Below, in pieces: positions 1-9,407 of a stretch of DNA of 64,000 nucleotides (the stretch's first letter is position 1; every line of letters starts with the position of its first letter). This DNA comes from Caballeronia mineralivorans PML1(12) (GTDB taxonomy: Bacteria > Pseudomonadota > Gammaproteobacteria > Burkholderiales > Burkholderiaceae). The position numbers were made by a program, and so were the translations under genes. The DNA lies in contig NZ_AEJF01000228.1 in the NCBI RefSeq assembly GCF_001028175.1, positions 1 through 64,000 of the forward strand, given 5' to 3'. The notes beneath the pieces were generated by a model, which saw only the letters and a program-made list of their open reading frames with translations, was not told the origin of the DNA and ran no database searches.

Positions 1-1625
1 AAGCGCCGCTTCGGCGGGCGGCAAGGTTCGATTGTTCGCGGTCCACAAGCGCCCGAGCGGCGGGTCGATCCGCGACGGGTACGCGTCCGGCGCCAGGTAG
101 CCCTGCCAGCCGCGATACGTGGCCGAATCGAACGGCAGGTCGCTGAGCGGTCCGCTTGATGCGTCCGCAGCACCGTCACGTTTTGGCAGGGGACCGGCAA
201 GCGTCCAGCCGATCTTGCCGTGCGAATCGGCGACCATGAAGTTCTGGGTGGGGATCCCGCTGGTTTGCGCCGTATGCAGCGCGTCCGCGACGCTCGCGCT
301 GTCTTCGAGCCGCTGCAGGTTCAGGTTGGTCGCCTGACGATCGTGCGCGACCCAGCGCAGCGCATACGCGTGGGAGCCGACGACGATCTGCGGGCCCCAG
401 CGCGTGTCGACAACCGGCAAGTCGACCGGCAAGCCGCCCTTGACGGCGATCTGTTCATGGTGGACGGTCGCTTGTTCCCAGGTGCCGCCCGCGATCCGGT
501 ATTGCAACGGATCGGCGGGATTGCGCTGCAATTCGATCAGGTCGATGAAACGGCCGTAGCTGTTGGTGAAGCCCCAGGCAATCTGCCCGTTGCTGCCGGC
601 GATCACCAGCGGCGCACCGGGCAGGCTGACGCCGGTGATGTGGCGCAGGTGCCCATCGGGTCCCGGCCACGCGAGCGACAGCCGGTACCAGATGTTCGGC
701 AGCGACAGGCCGAGATGCATGTCGCTCGCAAGGAGCGCACCGCCGTGCTCACTGTGGGCGCCATCGACCACCCAGCCATTGCTGCCGACCATCGATTGGG
801 TCTCCGCCAGGCTGCTGTGCTGCGACCCGGCGTTCGACGCCGGGTCGCCTGCCGGTTTCGGCGTGCGCAACCAGTCTGGGCGCGTGGAGGGTGGGCGCGC
901 GGGGGCGTCGCGGGCTCGTCGGGCGAAGGCGGTGCGACATCGAACGGCGCGTCCCAGTGGCTCGTGGCCGGCACGAGGAACGCGAACAGATCCGCCGGCA
1001 CGCGCTCGTGCAACGCCGCGCGCGACAGGATGCGGCGTATCTCTTCCGATTGCAGGTCGAAGTACATCGCATAGACGGCCAGCAACGTGTCTTCAGGGCG
1101 CCACGCTGCCGGCTGCGTGCGCAGCATCCAGTACTCGAACGGGCGTGCGGCCAGCGACGCGAGCCCTTCGTTGACGCCCGCCGTGTATCGATCGAGTAGT
1201 TGCCGCTGGTCGGGAGGCAGGGCGTCGAGCACCATCCGCGCGCGTTCGCGGAAACGATGCGGCCGGTTGCGGCGATCGAGCTCGAGCGCGGCCGGACCGA
1301 CCAGTTCGGACATCTCGCCCGCGGCGACGCGGCGCAGCAGATCCATCTGGAAGAAGCGATCCTGGGCCTGCACGAAGCCGGTGCCAAAGGCAACGTCAGC
1401 GCGGGTGCTGCCTTGCAGCGTTGGCACGCCGAGCGCGTCGCGTTCGATCGAGACCGTTGCGGACAGCGCAGATGCAGCGTGCGTGCCGTCGAGCTGCGGC
1501 AGGCTGGCGCGCAACGTCATATAGCCCGCGGTCGCGACGACCACGATGATAGCGACGAGGGCGCACAACAGTGTCATCAACCAGGCGGAACACCGCCTCT
1601 GTAAGGAAAGGCTCGGACGATTCAT
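1..1625 (-). pseudogene. Penicillin acylase family protein, frameshifted and cut by the window edge
   Basis: The coding strand starts at 1625 with a membrane anchor (about residues 12-34) followed by acylase alpha-chain sequence (TVSIERDALGVPTL; FVQAQDRFFQMDLLRR). This frame loses similarity after about residue 245. Family sequence resumes in another frame (PDWLRTPKPAGDPASNAG, then MVGSNGWVVDGAHSEHGGAL) and continues to base 1. The Ser of GSNGW is the N-terminal nucleophile expected at the start of the beta chain after autocatalytic cleavage. The switch lies near the G run at 901-905 and fits a one-base loss. The family are periplasmic Ntn-hydrolases that cleave amide bonds in beta-lactams or acyl-homoserine lactones; the substrate here is unknown. 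Either a sequence error or a real lesion is possible. Confidence 0.85.
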
Positions 1626-1775
1626 TGCAGAAGATGGATGTCGTTGTCACCGTCCTGTCATGCCGGTCAGGTCGGTTGGAGGGCGTATGACCATAGCACG
1701 GCTGCGATAAAAACAGTGTGGACAGGCGAGATTGGAGCGAGCCCGATGCAGATCAGATGTGGACTTCGTCTCATG

Positions 1776-2363
1776 TCACTGCCTCATCGCCGAATGCGTC
1801 GCTACGGCGATATCGTTCGCCACGGACGCGAGGGCCCGACTGTGTGCCCTCACCAGGGCGTCGTAACCAGGCCCGTCCGCGGCCTCATGTACTACACTGC
1901 GTCCACTAACTTTCTCCCCTCGCTTCGGCGGACGCACCGACCAGATAACCGCCATCGTCACCGTCCCGTTCGTCGACGAATCGAAGGCCTGCACGTCGAC
2001 GGATATGCGGTAGGCATTGTCGTCCACGCGTTGCGGGTAAGTGGACACAATCGCTCCCGGGATGAACTGCACAAGATCCGCAGCCAGCACGCGTGGAATC
2101 TGACTCTTCAACGGCTCTGCCCAGCGAGCGAACTCGTCGATAGACACGCGGTTCGCGTCCAGCGTGGTCACTATCTGCGATCGATTGACCAGTTCGGGAA
2201 CCGTGACTGGATCGATCGCGATCATGACCGGCTTGGTGCCAGACGACTGCTCGACGACTTGAACAGGACTCAACGTGTAGAACTTCGACGCCGGCGACGT
2301 TGCGCATCCCGCGAAAAGAGTCAGCACGATCGCGGTCCACGGGAACCACAGATATCGGCTCAT
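1776..2363 (-). CDS. pqiC: PqiC-type outer-membrane lipoprotein
   Basis: A 195-residue protein with a lipoprotein signal ending in LFAGC (lipidated Cys at about residue 19), then the PqiC/YmbA-type ABC auxiliary fold (FYTLSPVQ; IAIDPVTVPELVNRSQIVT). In E. coli, PqiC anchors the PqiB tube at the outer membrane for phospholipid traffic between membranes. Its start overlaps the pqiB stop by one base, so the two are translationally coupled. It is the last gene of pqiABC; the acylase frame begins 150 bases further on. Confidence 0.9.
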   Translation of the reverse strand: MSRYLWFPWTAIVLTLFAGCATSPASKFYTLSPVQVVEQSSGTKPVMIAIDPVTVPELVNRSQIVTTLDANRVSIDEFARWAEPLKSQIPRVLAADLVQFIPGAIVSTYPQRVDDNAYRISVDVQAFDSSTNGTVTMAVIWSVRPPKRGEKVSGRSVVHEAADGPGYDALVRAHSRALASVANDIAVATHSAMRQ

Positions 2364-3973
2364 TACTTGTCCTCGGTCTTGCCGCGCAGCAGCGCTTCTG
2401 GATGGCGTTCGAGATACTCCGCAAGCGAGCGGAACGAGGCTGCGGTCCGTGACAACTCGCGCATTGTTTCAGCGGTGCTTTGCTGCAATGGCGAGTCGCT
2501 TTGCAACGCCCGATTCGCTGACGTGAGCGCCTCGCGAGCTTCAGTGAGCGTAGCTTTCGCCTCAGGCGCCACATCCGTATTGATGGTGTTCATCAGCGTG
2601 CTAGCGTCACCGAGCGTTTTGCGCAGGTCCTGGCTGATTCCCTCGAACGGAATCTTGTTCAGTTTGGCGACGAGACTGGTGATGGAGTCTTGCAAGCCCT
2701 GCAGGTTGCCTGGCACCGTTGGCAGTTGGGGTGTCTTTTTACTCCAGTCGACGGTCACTTTCGGTGCGGCGGGGAAGAAATCGATCGCAATATACAGTTG
2801 TCCTGTCAGAAGGCTCGCGGTCCTCAGTTGTGCCCGCATCCCCTTTGATATCAGGTGGTCCGCAACTACTTTCCGTTCCGACGGAATTTGCTCGACGCGA
2901 CCTCCCGAGTCGTCGCTCGAGATCAGGCGCTCAGGGAAAATGCTGACCTCGACGGGGATACTGAATTCGTTCCCAGCCAGATCAAAGTGCGTGCGGATCG
3001 CCGTTACCTCACCGATGACAATCCCCCGGAAGTCGACGGGCGCACCGATAGCCAACCCGCGCACGGACTCCTTGAAGTTCAGCACGTATCTATCGACAAT
3101 GGTGTCGTGCTGCTTCATTGCCTCGGCGCGATCGGCGAAGAGCTCGTACTGGCGCCGCGCGTCTGCTTCAATCTTGTTAGTCGTGTCAGGCGGGTTCTCG
3201 AATGCGAGGCCGCCAATCAAGATTGATACCAATGATTCGGTGTTGACCTTCACGCCGGTCGTATCCAAGGTCACGTCAACGCCGCTTGCGTGCCAGAAGC
3301 GGGTGTTGCTCGTCACGTACTTGTCGTAAGGCGCGTTGACAAAAACGTGCAGGGTCATTCCCGCGCCGTCAGGGTCAAGTGCGTACGAGACGATCTGACC
3401 GACCTGAAGCCGCCGGAAGAATACTGGTGAACCTATATCGAGTGAGCCGATGTTCTCACTTTTAAGCACGAACTCGCGCCCTGGCGTGCCCGAGGCCAAG
3501 ACCGGCGGTGACTCGAGTCCGACGAAATCGCGTCGCTCTTTTTGCGCTGTGCCGACGTCCATTCCGATGTGAGAACCGGACAACAATGTCCCTATGCCCG
3601 ATACCGTGCCACCTGAAATGCGCGGCCGAACGACCCAGAAGCGAGTGTCGTCGACGAGCATGCTGGAAGCGTTGCGGGACATTTCAGCGCTGGCGAGCAC
3701 CGTCTTGTGATCGTCGGAAAGTGCAACACTTTTGATCGTGCCAATATCGACGTTCTTGAACTTGATCTTCGTCTTGCCAGCCTCGATACCCTCACCGGTG
3801 GTAAAGCTGATGGTGATGGTCGGGCCTTTTTGCCTGATCGACTGCACTGCCAGCCATCCGGCGATCAGGACGGCGACAAGCGGCACCAACCACACAAGCT
3901 GTATGCGCCACTTCGACCGTTTGACAACAACTGCTGTCGGAATGCCGGGCGCATCCTGGTCATCTTTATTCAC
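2363..3973 (-). CDS. pqiB: Intermembrane transport protein PqiB (MCE family)
   Basis: A 536-residue protein, close to the 546 of E. coli PqiB. One N-terminal membrane helix (about residues 24-44) is followed by three MCE domains, near residues 50-140, 160-225 and 290-390. Each has the recognisable pattern of a glycine-rich turn and hydrophobic strand (GEGIEAGKTKIKFKNVDIG; IGSLDIGSPVFFRRLQVG; VRGLAIGAPVDFRGIVIGEV). The C-terminal part is helical and would form the coiled-coil needle. MCE proteins make hydrophobic tunnels across the periplasm for lipids. The start overlaps the pqiA stop by 8 bases. Confidence 0.95.
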   Translation of the reverse strand: MNKDDQDAPGIPTAVVVKRSKWRIQLVWLVPLVAVLIAGWLAVQSIRQKGPTITISFTTGEGIEAGKTKIKFKNVDIGTIKSVALSDDHKTVLASAEMSRNASSMLVDDTRFWVVRPRISGGTVSGIGTLLSGSHIGMDVGTAQKERRDFVGLESPPVLASGTPGREFVLKSENIGSLDIGSPVFFRRLQVGQIVSYALDPDGAGMTLHVFVNAPYDKYVTSNTRFWHASGVDVTLDTTGVKVNTESLVSILIGGLAFENPPDTTNKIEADARRQYELFADRAEAMKQHDTIVDRYVLNFKESVRGLAIGAPVDFRGIVIGEVTAIRTHFDLAGNEFSIPVEVSIFPERLISSDDSGGRVEQIPSERKVVADHLISKGMRAQLRTASLLTGQLYIAIDFFPAAPKVTVDWSKKTPQLPTVPGNLQGLQDSITSLVAKLNKIPFEGISQDLRKTLGDASTLMNTINTDVAPEAKATLTEAREALTSANRALQSDSPLQQSTAETMRELSRTAASFRSLAEYLERHPEALLRGKTEDK

Positions 3974-5246
3974 TTTCCGGCTCCACTGCGTCCCATATCA
4001 GCCGGGGATCGAATGACAGCGCGGCGAACATGGTCAACACGACAACAGCGCCGAAGGCGATCGCTCCGGGACCCGCCTCGATACTTGCAACCGAACCGAA
4101 TTGCACGAGCGCGACCAGGATGGTAATGACGTAGATATCGAGCATCGACCATCGGCCGACAAACTCCACCAAACGGTAAATACGTGTTCGCTGTCGTGGG
4201 ATGAGGGGAGAGCGCAACTGAGTGCTCCACGCGAGATAGGCTAACGACAGGATTTTGAGCACGGGCACCACGACACTGGCGATGAAAACGATAGCCGCAA
4301 GCGACCACGATCCTGCGTTCCAGAGATAGACAACGCCGCTCAGGATCGTGTCGGATTGAGCCCCGAACAAGGTGCTGGTAACCATGACCGGCAAAAGAAT
4401 GGCGGGGATGTAAAGGACCATGGCGCCGAAAACGAATGCCCAGGTGCGTACGAGACTATCGGGCTTGCGCCGATGCAGCGTGGCGTCACAACGCGGACAG
4501 ATTCCGGCATGGACGTGGGCAAAAAGAGGCTTTGAGAGCAAGCCACAGTCATGACAAACGAATAGACCAGCGCGCGCGGCCGTATCTGCCGTGGCACTTG
4601 CCTGTGCCACGTATGACACGCCACGATCGCTCTGCACGGAATCGATACGCGCCCATATATCACGCGGATTAAACGTAACGGCCGCTGCCGCCAGCAGCAA
4701 CATCACCGCTCCGAATGCCCAGATCGCGACGCCGGGGACAACGGTTGCGATGTGCTGGAGTTTGACGAGCGCGACCAGCATGCCGAGCATGAGCACTTCG
4801 ATCATGCCCCAGGGCGCAACGTGCCGCAGCACACGAAGGACAAGTTCGGGTCTTTGAGGCAGACCACCGATATGCAGCGGAACGAGCAGATAGACCACAG
4901 CCGCTATGTTCATTGACGGCATCAGGATCGTCGTCACGAAGACGAGGCCCGCTATTGGCCACATGCCATGGACGTATAGGGACCAGGCTGCCCCAAAAAG
5001 CGTGGTTTCGACCAGTGTTCCATTGACCCAAAGTCCGACGATTGGAAAGCAGTTGGCGAGCACAAACAAAATCGCCGCTGCCGACGTGAACGCCAGTGCG
5101 CGATCGAACCTTGCCGGTAAGCTTCGGTAGAGGGCGGCACCGCATCGTTGGCAACGCGCGGTGCCGCCCTCCCGTAGCGGTGCCTCCCACTGGAGCAAAT
5201 CACATTCGTGACACGCAATTAACTTCGCTTCATTCATCTTCGGCAT
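3966..5246 (-). CDS. pqiA: Paraquat-inducible protein A, inner-membrane partner of PqiB
   Basis: A 426-residue protein made of two repeated units. Each unit is a zinc-binding CxxC pair followed by four membrane helices: CHECDLLQW with CQRCG near residues 13-36, and CHDCGLLSK with CPRCDA near residues 231-255. E. coli PqiA is 417 residues with the same plan. It sits in the inner membrane and probably feeds or energises the PqiB conduit. First gene of pqiABC. An alternative start lies three codons downstream (MNEAKL). E. coli pqi responds to superoxide and membrane stress; no SoxS site was sought here. Confidence 0.93.
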   Translation of the reverse strand: MPKMNEAKLIACHECDLLQWEAPLREGGTARCQRCGAALYRSLPARFDRALAFTSAAAILFVLANCFPIVGLWVNGTLVETTLFGAAWSLYVHGMWPIAGLVFVTTILMPSMNIAAVVYLLVPLHIGGLPQRPELVLRVLRHVAPWGMIEVLMLGMLVALVKLQHIATVVPGVAIWAFGAVMLLLAAAAVTFNPRDIWARIDSVQSDRGVSYVAQASATADTAARAGLFVCHDCGLLSKPLFAHVHAGICPRCDATLHRRKPDSLVRTWAFVFGAMVLYIPAILLPVMVTSTLFGAQSDTILSGVVYLWNAGSWSLAAIVFIASVVVPVLKILSLAYLAWSTQLRSPLIPRQRTRIYRLVEFVGRWSMLDIYVITILVALVQFGSVASIEAGPGAIAFGAVVVLTMFAALSFDPRLIWDAVEPESE

Positions 5247-5427
5247 CCGCTTGGGGCGAGGCGCATGATCCAGGGGCGCGTGCCCTTAGTCCGGCTAGCG
5301 CCACAGGCATCGGCTAACTTGAGGGGAACCAGTTTTGTAGGGCGCCGCTTCCGAGAAGGTGCTGTGCATACGGGCGACGCGGGACCGGCCATACTGTAAG
5401 CGGGCAATCGTCGTCCGGTATGTCGGC

Positions 5428-6090
5428 TCATTTAAGTTGCGCAACCAGCGCATCAGCGCCCTTCTCGATACCGGTCTTCGATGCGTTTAGCGACCCGAAG
5501 CTCGCTCCGACGTTGTATGGATTCGGGTATTGCTTTGTCACGTAAGCACTGAGGAGTTTGTCGTTCGATGCGTCGTAGATTTCAACGGCGTACATGACGG
5601 AACCTGTGAAGGCGCCTTCCTTGCCACGGGCCGTTTGAACCACGTTGTAAATGCCGCCTGAAAGGTCAAACCGTGTGAAGGGGCCGAGAAAAGGAGTGGT
5701 TGTTGAAGCACCTGTCAGAGTCAGCTTGACGCGCAACGTGCTCGGACCTGGAGCATTCGCCAGTTCGAAGCGAGCCCGCAGTTTTTCCTCAAACTTGGAT
5801 TGCATATAGCCGGCGAGCGCTTTTTTGTCTGAGTCGCTCATGTCGCCGAACTGGTTATCAGCGGCTCGATACACGACCACCGGATCAATAATCACCTTCC
5901 TGTACTGCTGCCAATCCACCTGAGTCGAGAAGCGATACGGCACACGGCCGGACTTATCCTCTGGATCAGGTTTCAAATAGGACGACGACGTAATTCCAGA
6001 ATAGGCGACTGGCTGAACGCTTGAGCAACCAACCACAGTTGCGCAAATCGCGATGAGTAACAGATGCCGCGCCTTGATTGACTTGACCAT
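5428..6090 (-). CDS. DUF3313 domain lipoprotein
   Basis: A 220-residue protein with a lipoprotein signal (hydrophobic segment ending ATVVGCSS, lipidated Cys near residue 22). The mature part matches DUF3313: YSGITSSSYL near the N-terminus, the VDWQQYRKVIIDPVVVY segment, and a C-terminal GTPNP-like YPNPYNVGASFGSL region. DUF3313 proteins are outer-membrane or periplasmic lipoproteins of unknown function. The gene reads in the same direction as pqiABC, 180 bases upstream. It may share envelope-stress control, but separate transcription is possible. A palindromic operator lies about 100 bases upstream of its start. Confidence 0.85.
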   Translation of the reverse strand: MVKSIKARHLLLIAICATVVGCSSVQPVAYSGITSSSYLKPDPEDKSGRVPYRFSTQVDWQQYRKVIIDPVVVYRAADNQFGDMSDSDKKALAGYMQSKFEEKLRARFELANAPGPSTLRVKLTLTGASTTTPFLGPFTRFDLSGGIYNVVQTARGKEGAFTGSVMYAVEIYDASNDKLLSAYVTKQYPNPYNVGASFGSLNASKTGIEKGADALVAQLK

Positions 6091-6511
6091 TCAGATCTCC
6101 GGGTTCGATGCTGCACCTGTCGGTTTCCGGATCAGGTTCAGACATGACAGCTCATGTGAGGCGCAAGCGTAACACCGCAAATTATTTATGTAAACCGACC
6201 AGGCGGTTTGTTTGTAAAATAAATCGCGGAATGTACCGGGGCATCGTCACGATGGGTTTTGCGTCAGGGGAGGGCTTGGAAATGGGGCAAGCACTTCGCG
6301 CCCCATTTATCGACACCTTGGGATGGCCGCGGGTCGGTGCCCGGAACGCCACGGTCGTTGAGCGAATCGGCGCCGCGGTTTTGCTTGTGCGGATGTCACT
6401 GCAGTCGCAGCAGTCGCTACTGGCGGCCCGTCGGAAACTGACCGTCCATCGCGGATCAGATCCGGATCTGGGCAATTCCCGTTGCCGCTATGCCGGGCAG
6501 ATACGCGGCTC
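6091..6511. other. Intergenic region upstream of the DUF3313 gene
   Basis: No reading frame here resembles a known protein. The region contains the promoter zone of the DUF3313/pqi genes, including the AT-rich stretch at 6180-6230 with the palindrome at 6192-6209, and the 3' side of the TetR-type gene. Base composition near 6180-6230 is much more AT-rich than the surroundings. Confidence 0.5.
6192..6209. promoter_or_regulatory. Putative TetR-family operator
   Basis: An 18-base inverted repeat, AAACCG at 6192-6197 and CGGTTT at 6204-6209 with a 6-base centre, in an AT-rich stretch about 100 bases upstream of the DUF3313 start. The half-site resembles AAACCGAC-type TetR/AcrR operators. A TetR gene lies just upstream on the same strand, making it the obvious candidate regulator. 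The assignment is an inference from position and symmetry. Confidence 0.5.
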
Positions 6512-7144
6512 TCAAGCGCTTTGGTCGCTGTGGCTGGCGCTACGTGATGAACGCGCGGAACGCGGTTTTTTGACTTTGACGTCAGGAGAGGATGGCCATT
6601 GGTCCTCGTCAAGCAGGCGATCGAACAAACGCCCGCGCTCCTTGTCGGAAAATGGGCAGAGCCCGAAAACAGCCGTCAATGCAAGGCCTCTGGCCGCTGA
6701 CCAGCGCAACAGCGCCAGCTCCGGGTCGACCGCTTCGGCCTTGATACGCTTGACCTTCTTTGCATCGCCCTCTCGAACCGTCGACAGAAGCTCAGGGTCT
6801 TCCACCAGGGCGGCGAGAATGGCAAGGGCGATCGAGTGCTGCTGGGTAGTGGATTCGCGCACTGTCGCAATCTGCGCTAACAGCGCGGCTTCGGGTTTGG
6901 TGTCGCCGATCGTAGCCAGGGAGTCTCGATAGAAGTTCTCGAAATATTCGGTCTGGTGCTCAAGCAACGCTTTCAGAACGTTCCCCTTCGTGCGGAACTG
7001 ATGCATCAGCCCGCCCTTGCTGATACCGCTTTCGCGCGCAATGGCGTCAAACGTGAGCTGACCCGGACCATCCCGGGAAATGATGGTGAACGCCGCCTCG
7101 ATGGCCAGTTTGCGGGAGCGTTCCGAGCGAGAGGGATTATCCAT
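6512..7144 (-). CDS. TetR/AcrR family transcriptional regulator
   Basis: A 210-residue protein from the ATG at 7144; an in-frame TTG four codons upstream is less likely. The N-terminal HTH is clear (LTFDAIARESGISKGGLMHQF, about residues 30-50). The C-terminal ligand domain is variable and ends in a basic Arg/Lys/Ser-rich tail (VKVKKPRSARSSRSAS). No adjacent efflux pump exists, so the likely target is the DUF3313/pqi block downstream on the same strand, which carries a TetR-like palindrome at 6192-6209. Confidence 0.9.
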   Translation of the reverse strand: MDNPSRSERSRKLAIEAAFTIISRDGPGQLTFDAIARESGISKGGLMHQFRTKGNVLKALLEHQTEYFENFYRDSLATIGDTKPEAALLAQIATVRESTTQQHSIALAILAALVEDPELLSTVREGDAKKVKRIKAEAVDPELALLRWSAARGLALTAVFGLCPFSDKERGRLFDRLLDEDQWPSSPDVKVKKPRSARSSRSASHSDQSA

Positions 7145-7916
7145 AATTTTTCTCAAGGGTTAATGCGAGTTCAGGCAGCCAGACAGAAGTATGCGAGAGC
7201 ATCAGTTGCTATTCAAGCGTTCTGGATCTTTGTCGATGGAAGTACGCGTAACGCGCACGCCGATCATGTCGATGGCTTGCAGATGTCCCTACGGCGCCCT
7301 GTTACCACTCGACTGTCGCCGATGACAGGCGTCCGTGACATTACCACGACTGCGGATCCGGAATTTCCCGCTGTTCGGGGCATGTCGGGTTTGTGAGGGC
7401 GAAGCGGGCACGCACATTTTATTTTACGGTTTCCGTGGCAGCACGAACGAATACCCGAGTGTGCAATCGCTTGGCCCTTCGTCATCCGCTCCCTCGGTGC
7501 CGCCGACCGACGAATACAGGGCCATCGCGGCGAATTGTCCTCGACTTTGCGCACAGTGGCGGCGTCCTCCGGGAATATCGGAACCACAGATCCTTTTCTG
7601 CTCTATTTGCCGTGTGATTCTGCCCGGGAGAACCCTGCCGTGATATTTCCTCAATCCGCGCCTATAACAGAATAGCTTCCCGCGAACGGACCCATGCGAG
7701 GACATGCCGATCGCGGAAAAAGCAGAACACCACTCGTCGATCTCGACGCGAGCCGAGACATCCGCAGTGGCCTGCGTCGCCAACGCGATCATAAAACCAC
7801 GCTGTGCACGGATGGATGACAGCCCTGAAGCACAGTCCCGAGTCGTCACGAAAGATTGGCCGGACCGCAGGCGCCGGCTAACCTCAACAGACCTACTAAC
7901 CAGGAGCGATGCGATC
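7145..7916. other. Long intergenic stretch with no convincing gene
   Basis: About 770 bases between the TetR gene and the small protein at 7917. Several short open frames exist on both strands, including one of about 200 codons on the minus strand (7424-8020) that overlaps the next gene. None resembles a known family or has a convincing ribosome binding site. The promoter of the 7917 gene should lie at its right end. It may hold degraded sequence. Confidence 0.4.
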
Positions 7917-8222
7917 ATGCGCATACTCGTGAACGTCCACATACCGCACGAACCGTTCAACACGCTTGTTCGAGACGGCAGCGCTGGCGCCGTCATCTCG
8001 CAGATAGTGGAGGAATGCAAGCCGGAGGTGATCTATTTCACTGAACAAAGCAGGAAACGCGGTGCCGTTCTAGTCGTCGATATCGCGGAGCCCAGTGATC
8101 TCCCATCGATTGCAGAACCGTGGTTCCTCAAATTCAACGCGGAATGTGAGTTCCGGCTTGCGATGAAGCCCGAAGATCTACAAAAGGCCGGGCTCGATAA
8201 GCTCGGCGCGAAGTGGAAGTGA
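7917..8222 (+). CDS. Small conserved-looking protein of unknown function
   Basis: A 101-residue protein. The ATG at 7917 is chosen because AGGAG lies at 7902-7906; a longer frame from 7704 is not supported. The sequence starts MRILVNVHIPHEPFNTLVR, with alternating strands and helices (VLVVDIAEPSDLPSIAEPWF; CEFRLAMKPEDLQKAGLDKL). This would fit a small dimeric alpha-beta barrel of the DUF3303 or muconolactone-isomerase type, usually cytoplasmic. No catalytic residues are evident and the neighbours give no functional hint. Confidence 0.65.
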   Translation: MRILVNVHIPHEPFNTLVRDGSAGAVISQIVEECKPEVIYFTEQSRKRGAVLVVDIAEPSDLPSIAEPWFLKFNAECEFRLAMKPEDLQKAGLDKLGAKWK

Positions 8223-8406
8223 CGCGTTGCGTAGTGAATCGGCATTCGTTGGGGTCATAAGGTCCGACGGATGCCGTCTGCGTGGTGCGTCATTGGCGGG
8301 ATCGTCATTCGAACGATACGTCATGCTGCCGCGCGAAAGGGTCTGTTAAGGGTCTGTTAGCCAAGCCAACGACCTGAGCGGTTTTACTTGACGCATATGC
8401 GCTCGA

Positions 8407-8721
8407 TCAACGCTCTATCTTTCCATAGACGCTGCACCATCCGTTCGCACTGACGAATTCGCCCAGGAATATTGCGCAGGGACCTGAACGGTCGGCGGCA
8501 AGCCCCTTATAGTGGCGACAGTTCGCGCAAACCTGTCCGCTTACGTACTTGGGGTGTTCGGCTTTGTCGACGGATGTTGCGTCAATCCGATAGCTGAGCA
8601 ACCGCGCCGTCAGGTCGCTTTCAGAAACGGATCCGGTTTCGGCGAAGGCGTTTGCCCCCGGTACACAAGCGGAGATAAGTGACGCCGTTCGCAAAATGAA
8701 GTGACGACGTGAGGGTTTCAC
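8407..8721 (-). CDS. High-potential iron-sulfur protein (HiPIP)
   Basis: A 104-residue protein starting at GTG 8721 with GAGGAG 7 bases upstream. A twin-arginine signal (SRRHFI, residues 4-9) and hydrophobic stretch end near ANAFAE. The mature domain has four cysteines at 65, 68, 82 and 96 (VCANCRHY; GPCAIF; GWCSVY), the spacing that holds the single 4Fe-4S cluster of HiPIPs. These are periplasmic electron carriers that work between about +100 and +450 mV, for example to oxidases or in thiosulfate oxidation. No partner enzyme is adjacent. Confidence 0.93.
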   Translation of the reverse strand: MKPSRRHFILRTASLISACVPGANAFAETGSVSESDLTARLLSYRIDATSVDKAEHPKYVSGQVCANCRHYKGLAADRSGPCAIFLGEFVSANGWCSVYGKIER

Positions 8722-9040
8722 AGTTCAACTCCTCAAACATGATCCCCAAGAAGGCGACTGACTACGCAAGATCCCAACGGGGTTGCGATAGATCGACTCA
8801 AGCTCAATGGGCTGAATTGCGCGCTTGACGAAGCCATCGCAGCGGCGTGTGCAGCGCATTGTGCGGCCGTGTGACTTACCTGACACTTACCGCGCAGGCG
8901 TGGATCGCGCGTGCTTCACTCAAGCCCATGAACCGGAGGATATTAAGTCCGCGCATCAGTTCGGTTAATATTTGTCGCTTGGGCGAACCTTGGCGGGTCA
9001 TACGCGGCCTGATTTATTTCGAATGATTATGGGAACAGTA
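8722..9040. other. Divergent intergenic region between the HiPIP and H-NS-like genes
   Basis: About 320 bases carrying both promoters. It is noticeably more AT-rich toward its right end (8930-9040), where the H-NS-like promoter should be; such regions often bind H-NS proteins themselves. No clear operator palindrome was seen. Confidence 0.4.
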
Positions 9041-9346
9041 ATGCCTAGTTTGAAGGAACTACTGGCACGGCGCGAAGCGCTCCAACAGGAGTTGGAGCAA
9101 GCCCGTCAGCAGGAAGCAGATCGAACGCTGCGCGAGATCGTCGCGAAAATGAGGGAATACAAGATCACGCTGCAGGAGGTAGTGGGCACCAAAGCTCATG
9201 TGCGCATGGTCCCGCCGGCGGCCAATGCGAAATACCGCGACCCGGCCACCGGGGCCACCTGGAGTGGGCGAGGACGCGTGCCCAACTGGATCGCAGACAA
9301 GAACCGGGACGATTTCCTTATCCAGCCATCTTTGTTTCGCAGTTAG
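9041..9346 (+). CDS. H-NS family nucleoid protein (short Burkholderia type)
   Basis: A 101-residue protein from ATG 9041 (an in-frame ATG at 9029 is an alternative). Residues 1-48 form a charged helical dimerisation region (LARREALQQELEQARQQEAD). The C-terminal DNA-binding domain carries the H-NS signature YRDPATGATWSGRGRVPNWI (residues 65-84), where GRGR is the AT-hook-like core inserted in the minor groove. Such proteins bind AT-rich DNA and silence foreign genes. Burkholderiales carry many paralogues, so this may be a local accessory copy. Confidence 0.93.
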   Translation: MPSLKELLARREALQQELEQARQQEADRTLREIVAKMREYKITLQEVVGTKAHVRMVPPAANAKYRDPATGATWSGRGRVPNWIADKNRDDFLIQPSLFRS

Positions 9347-9407
9347 TGCGGTGTCGCCTCGCGACGAGCCTCAGAGATGAGGACGCCGTATCCCAAGAGC
9401 CGCCTCG

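Noticed and set aside
1638..3329. A 563-codon plus-strand frame opposite pqiB/pqiC
   Set aside because: It is antisense to two well recognised genes and has no family-like sequence; such long frames are common opposite GC-rich genes.
7424..8020. A 198-codon minus-strand frame
   Set aside because: No similarity to known proteins and it overlaps the small gene at 7917, which has a good ribosome binding site.
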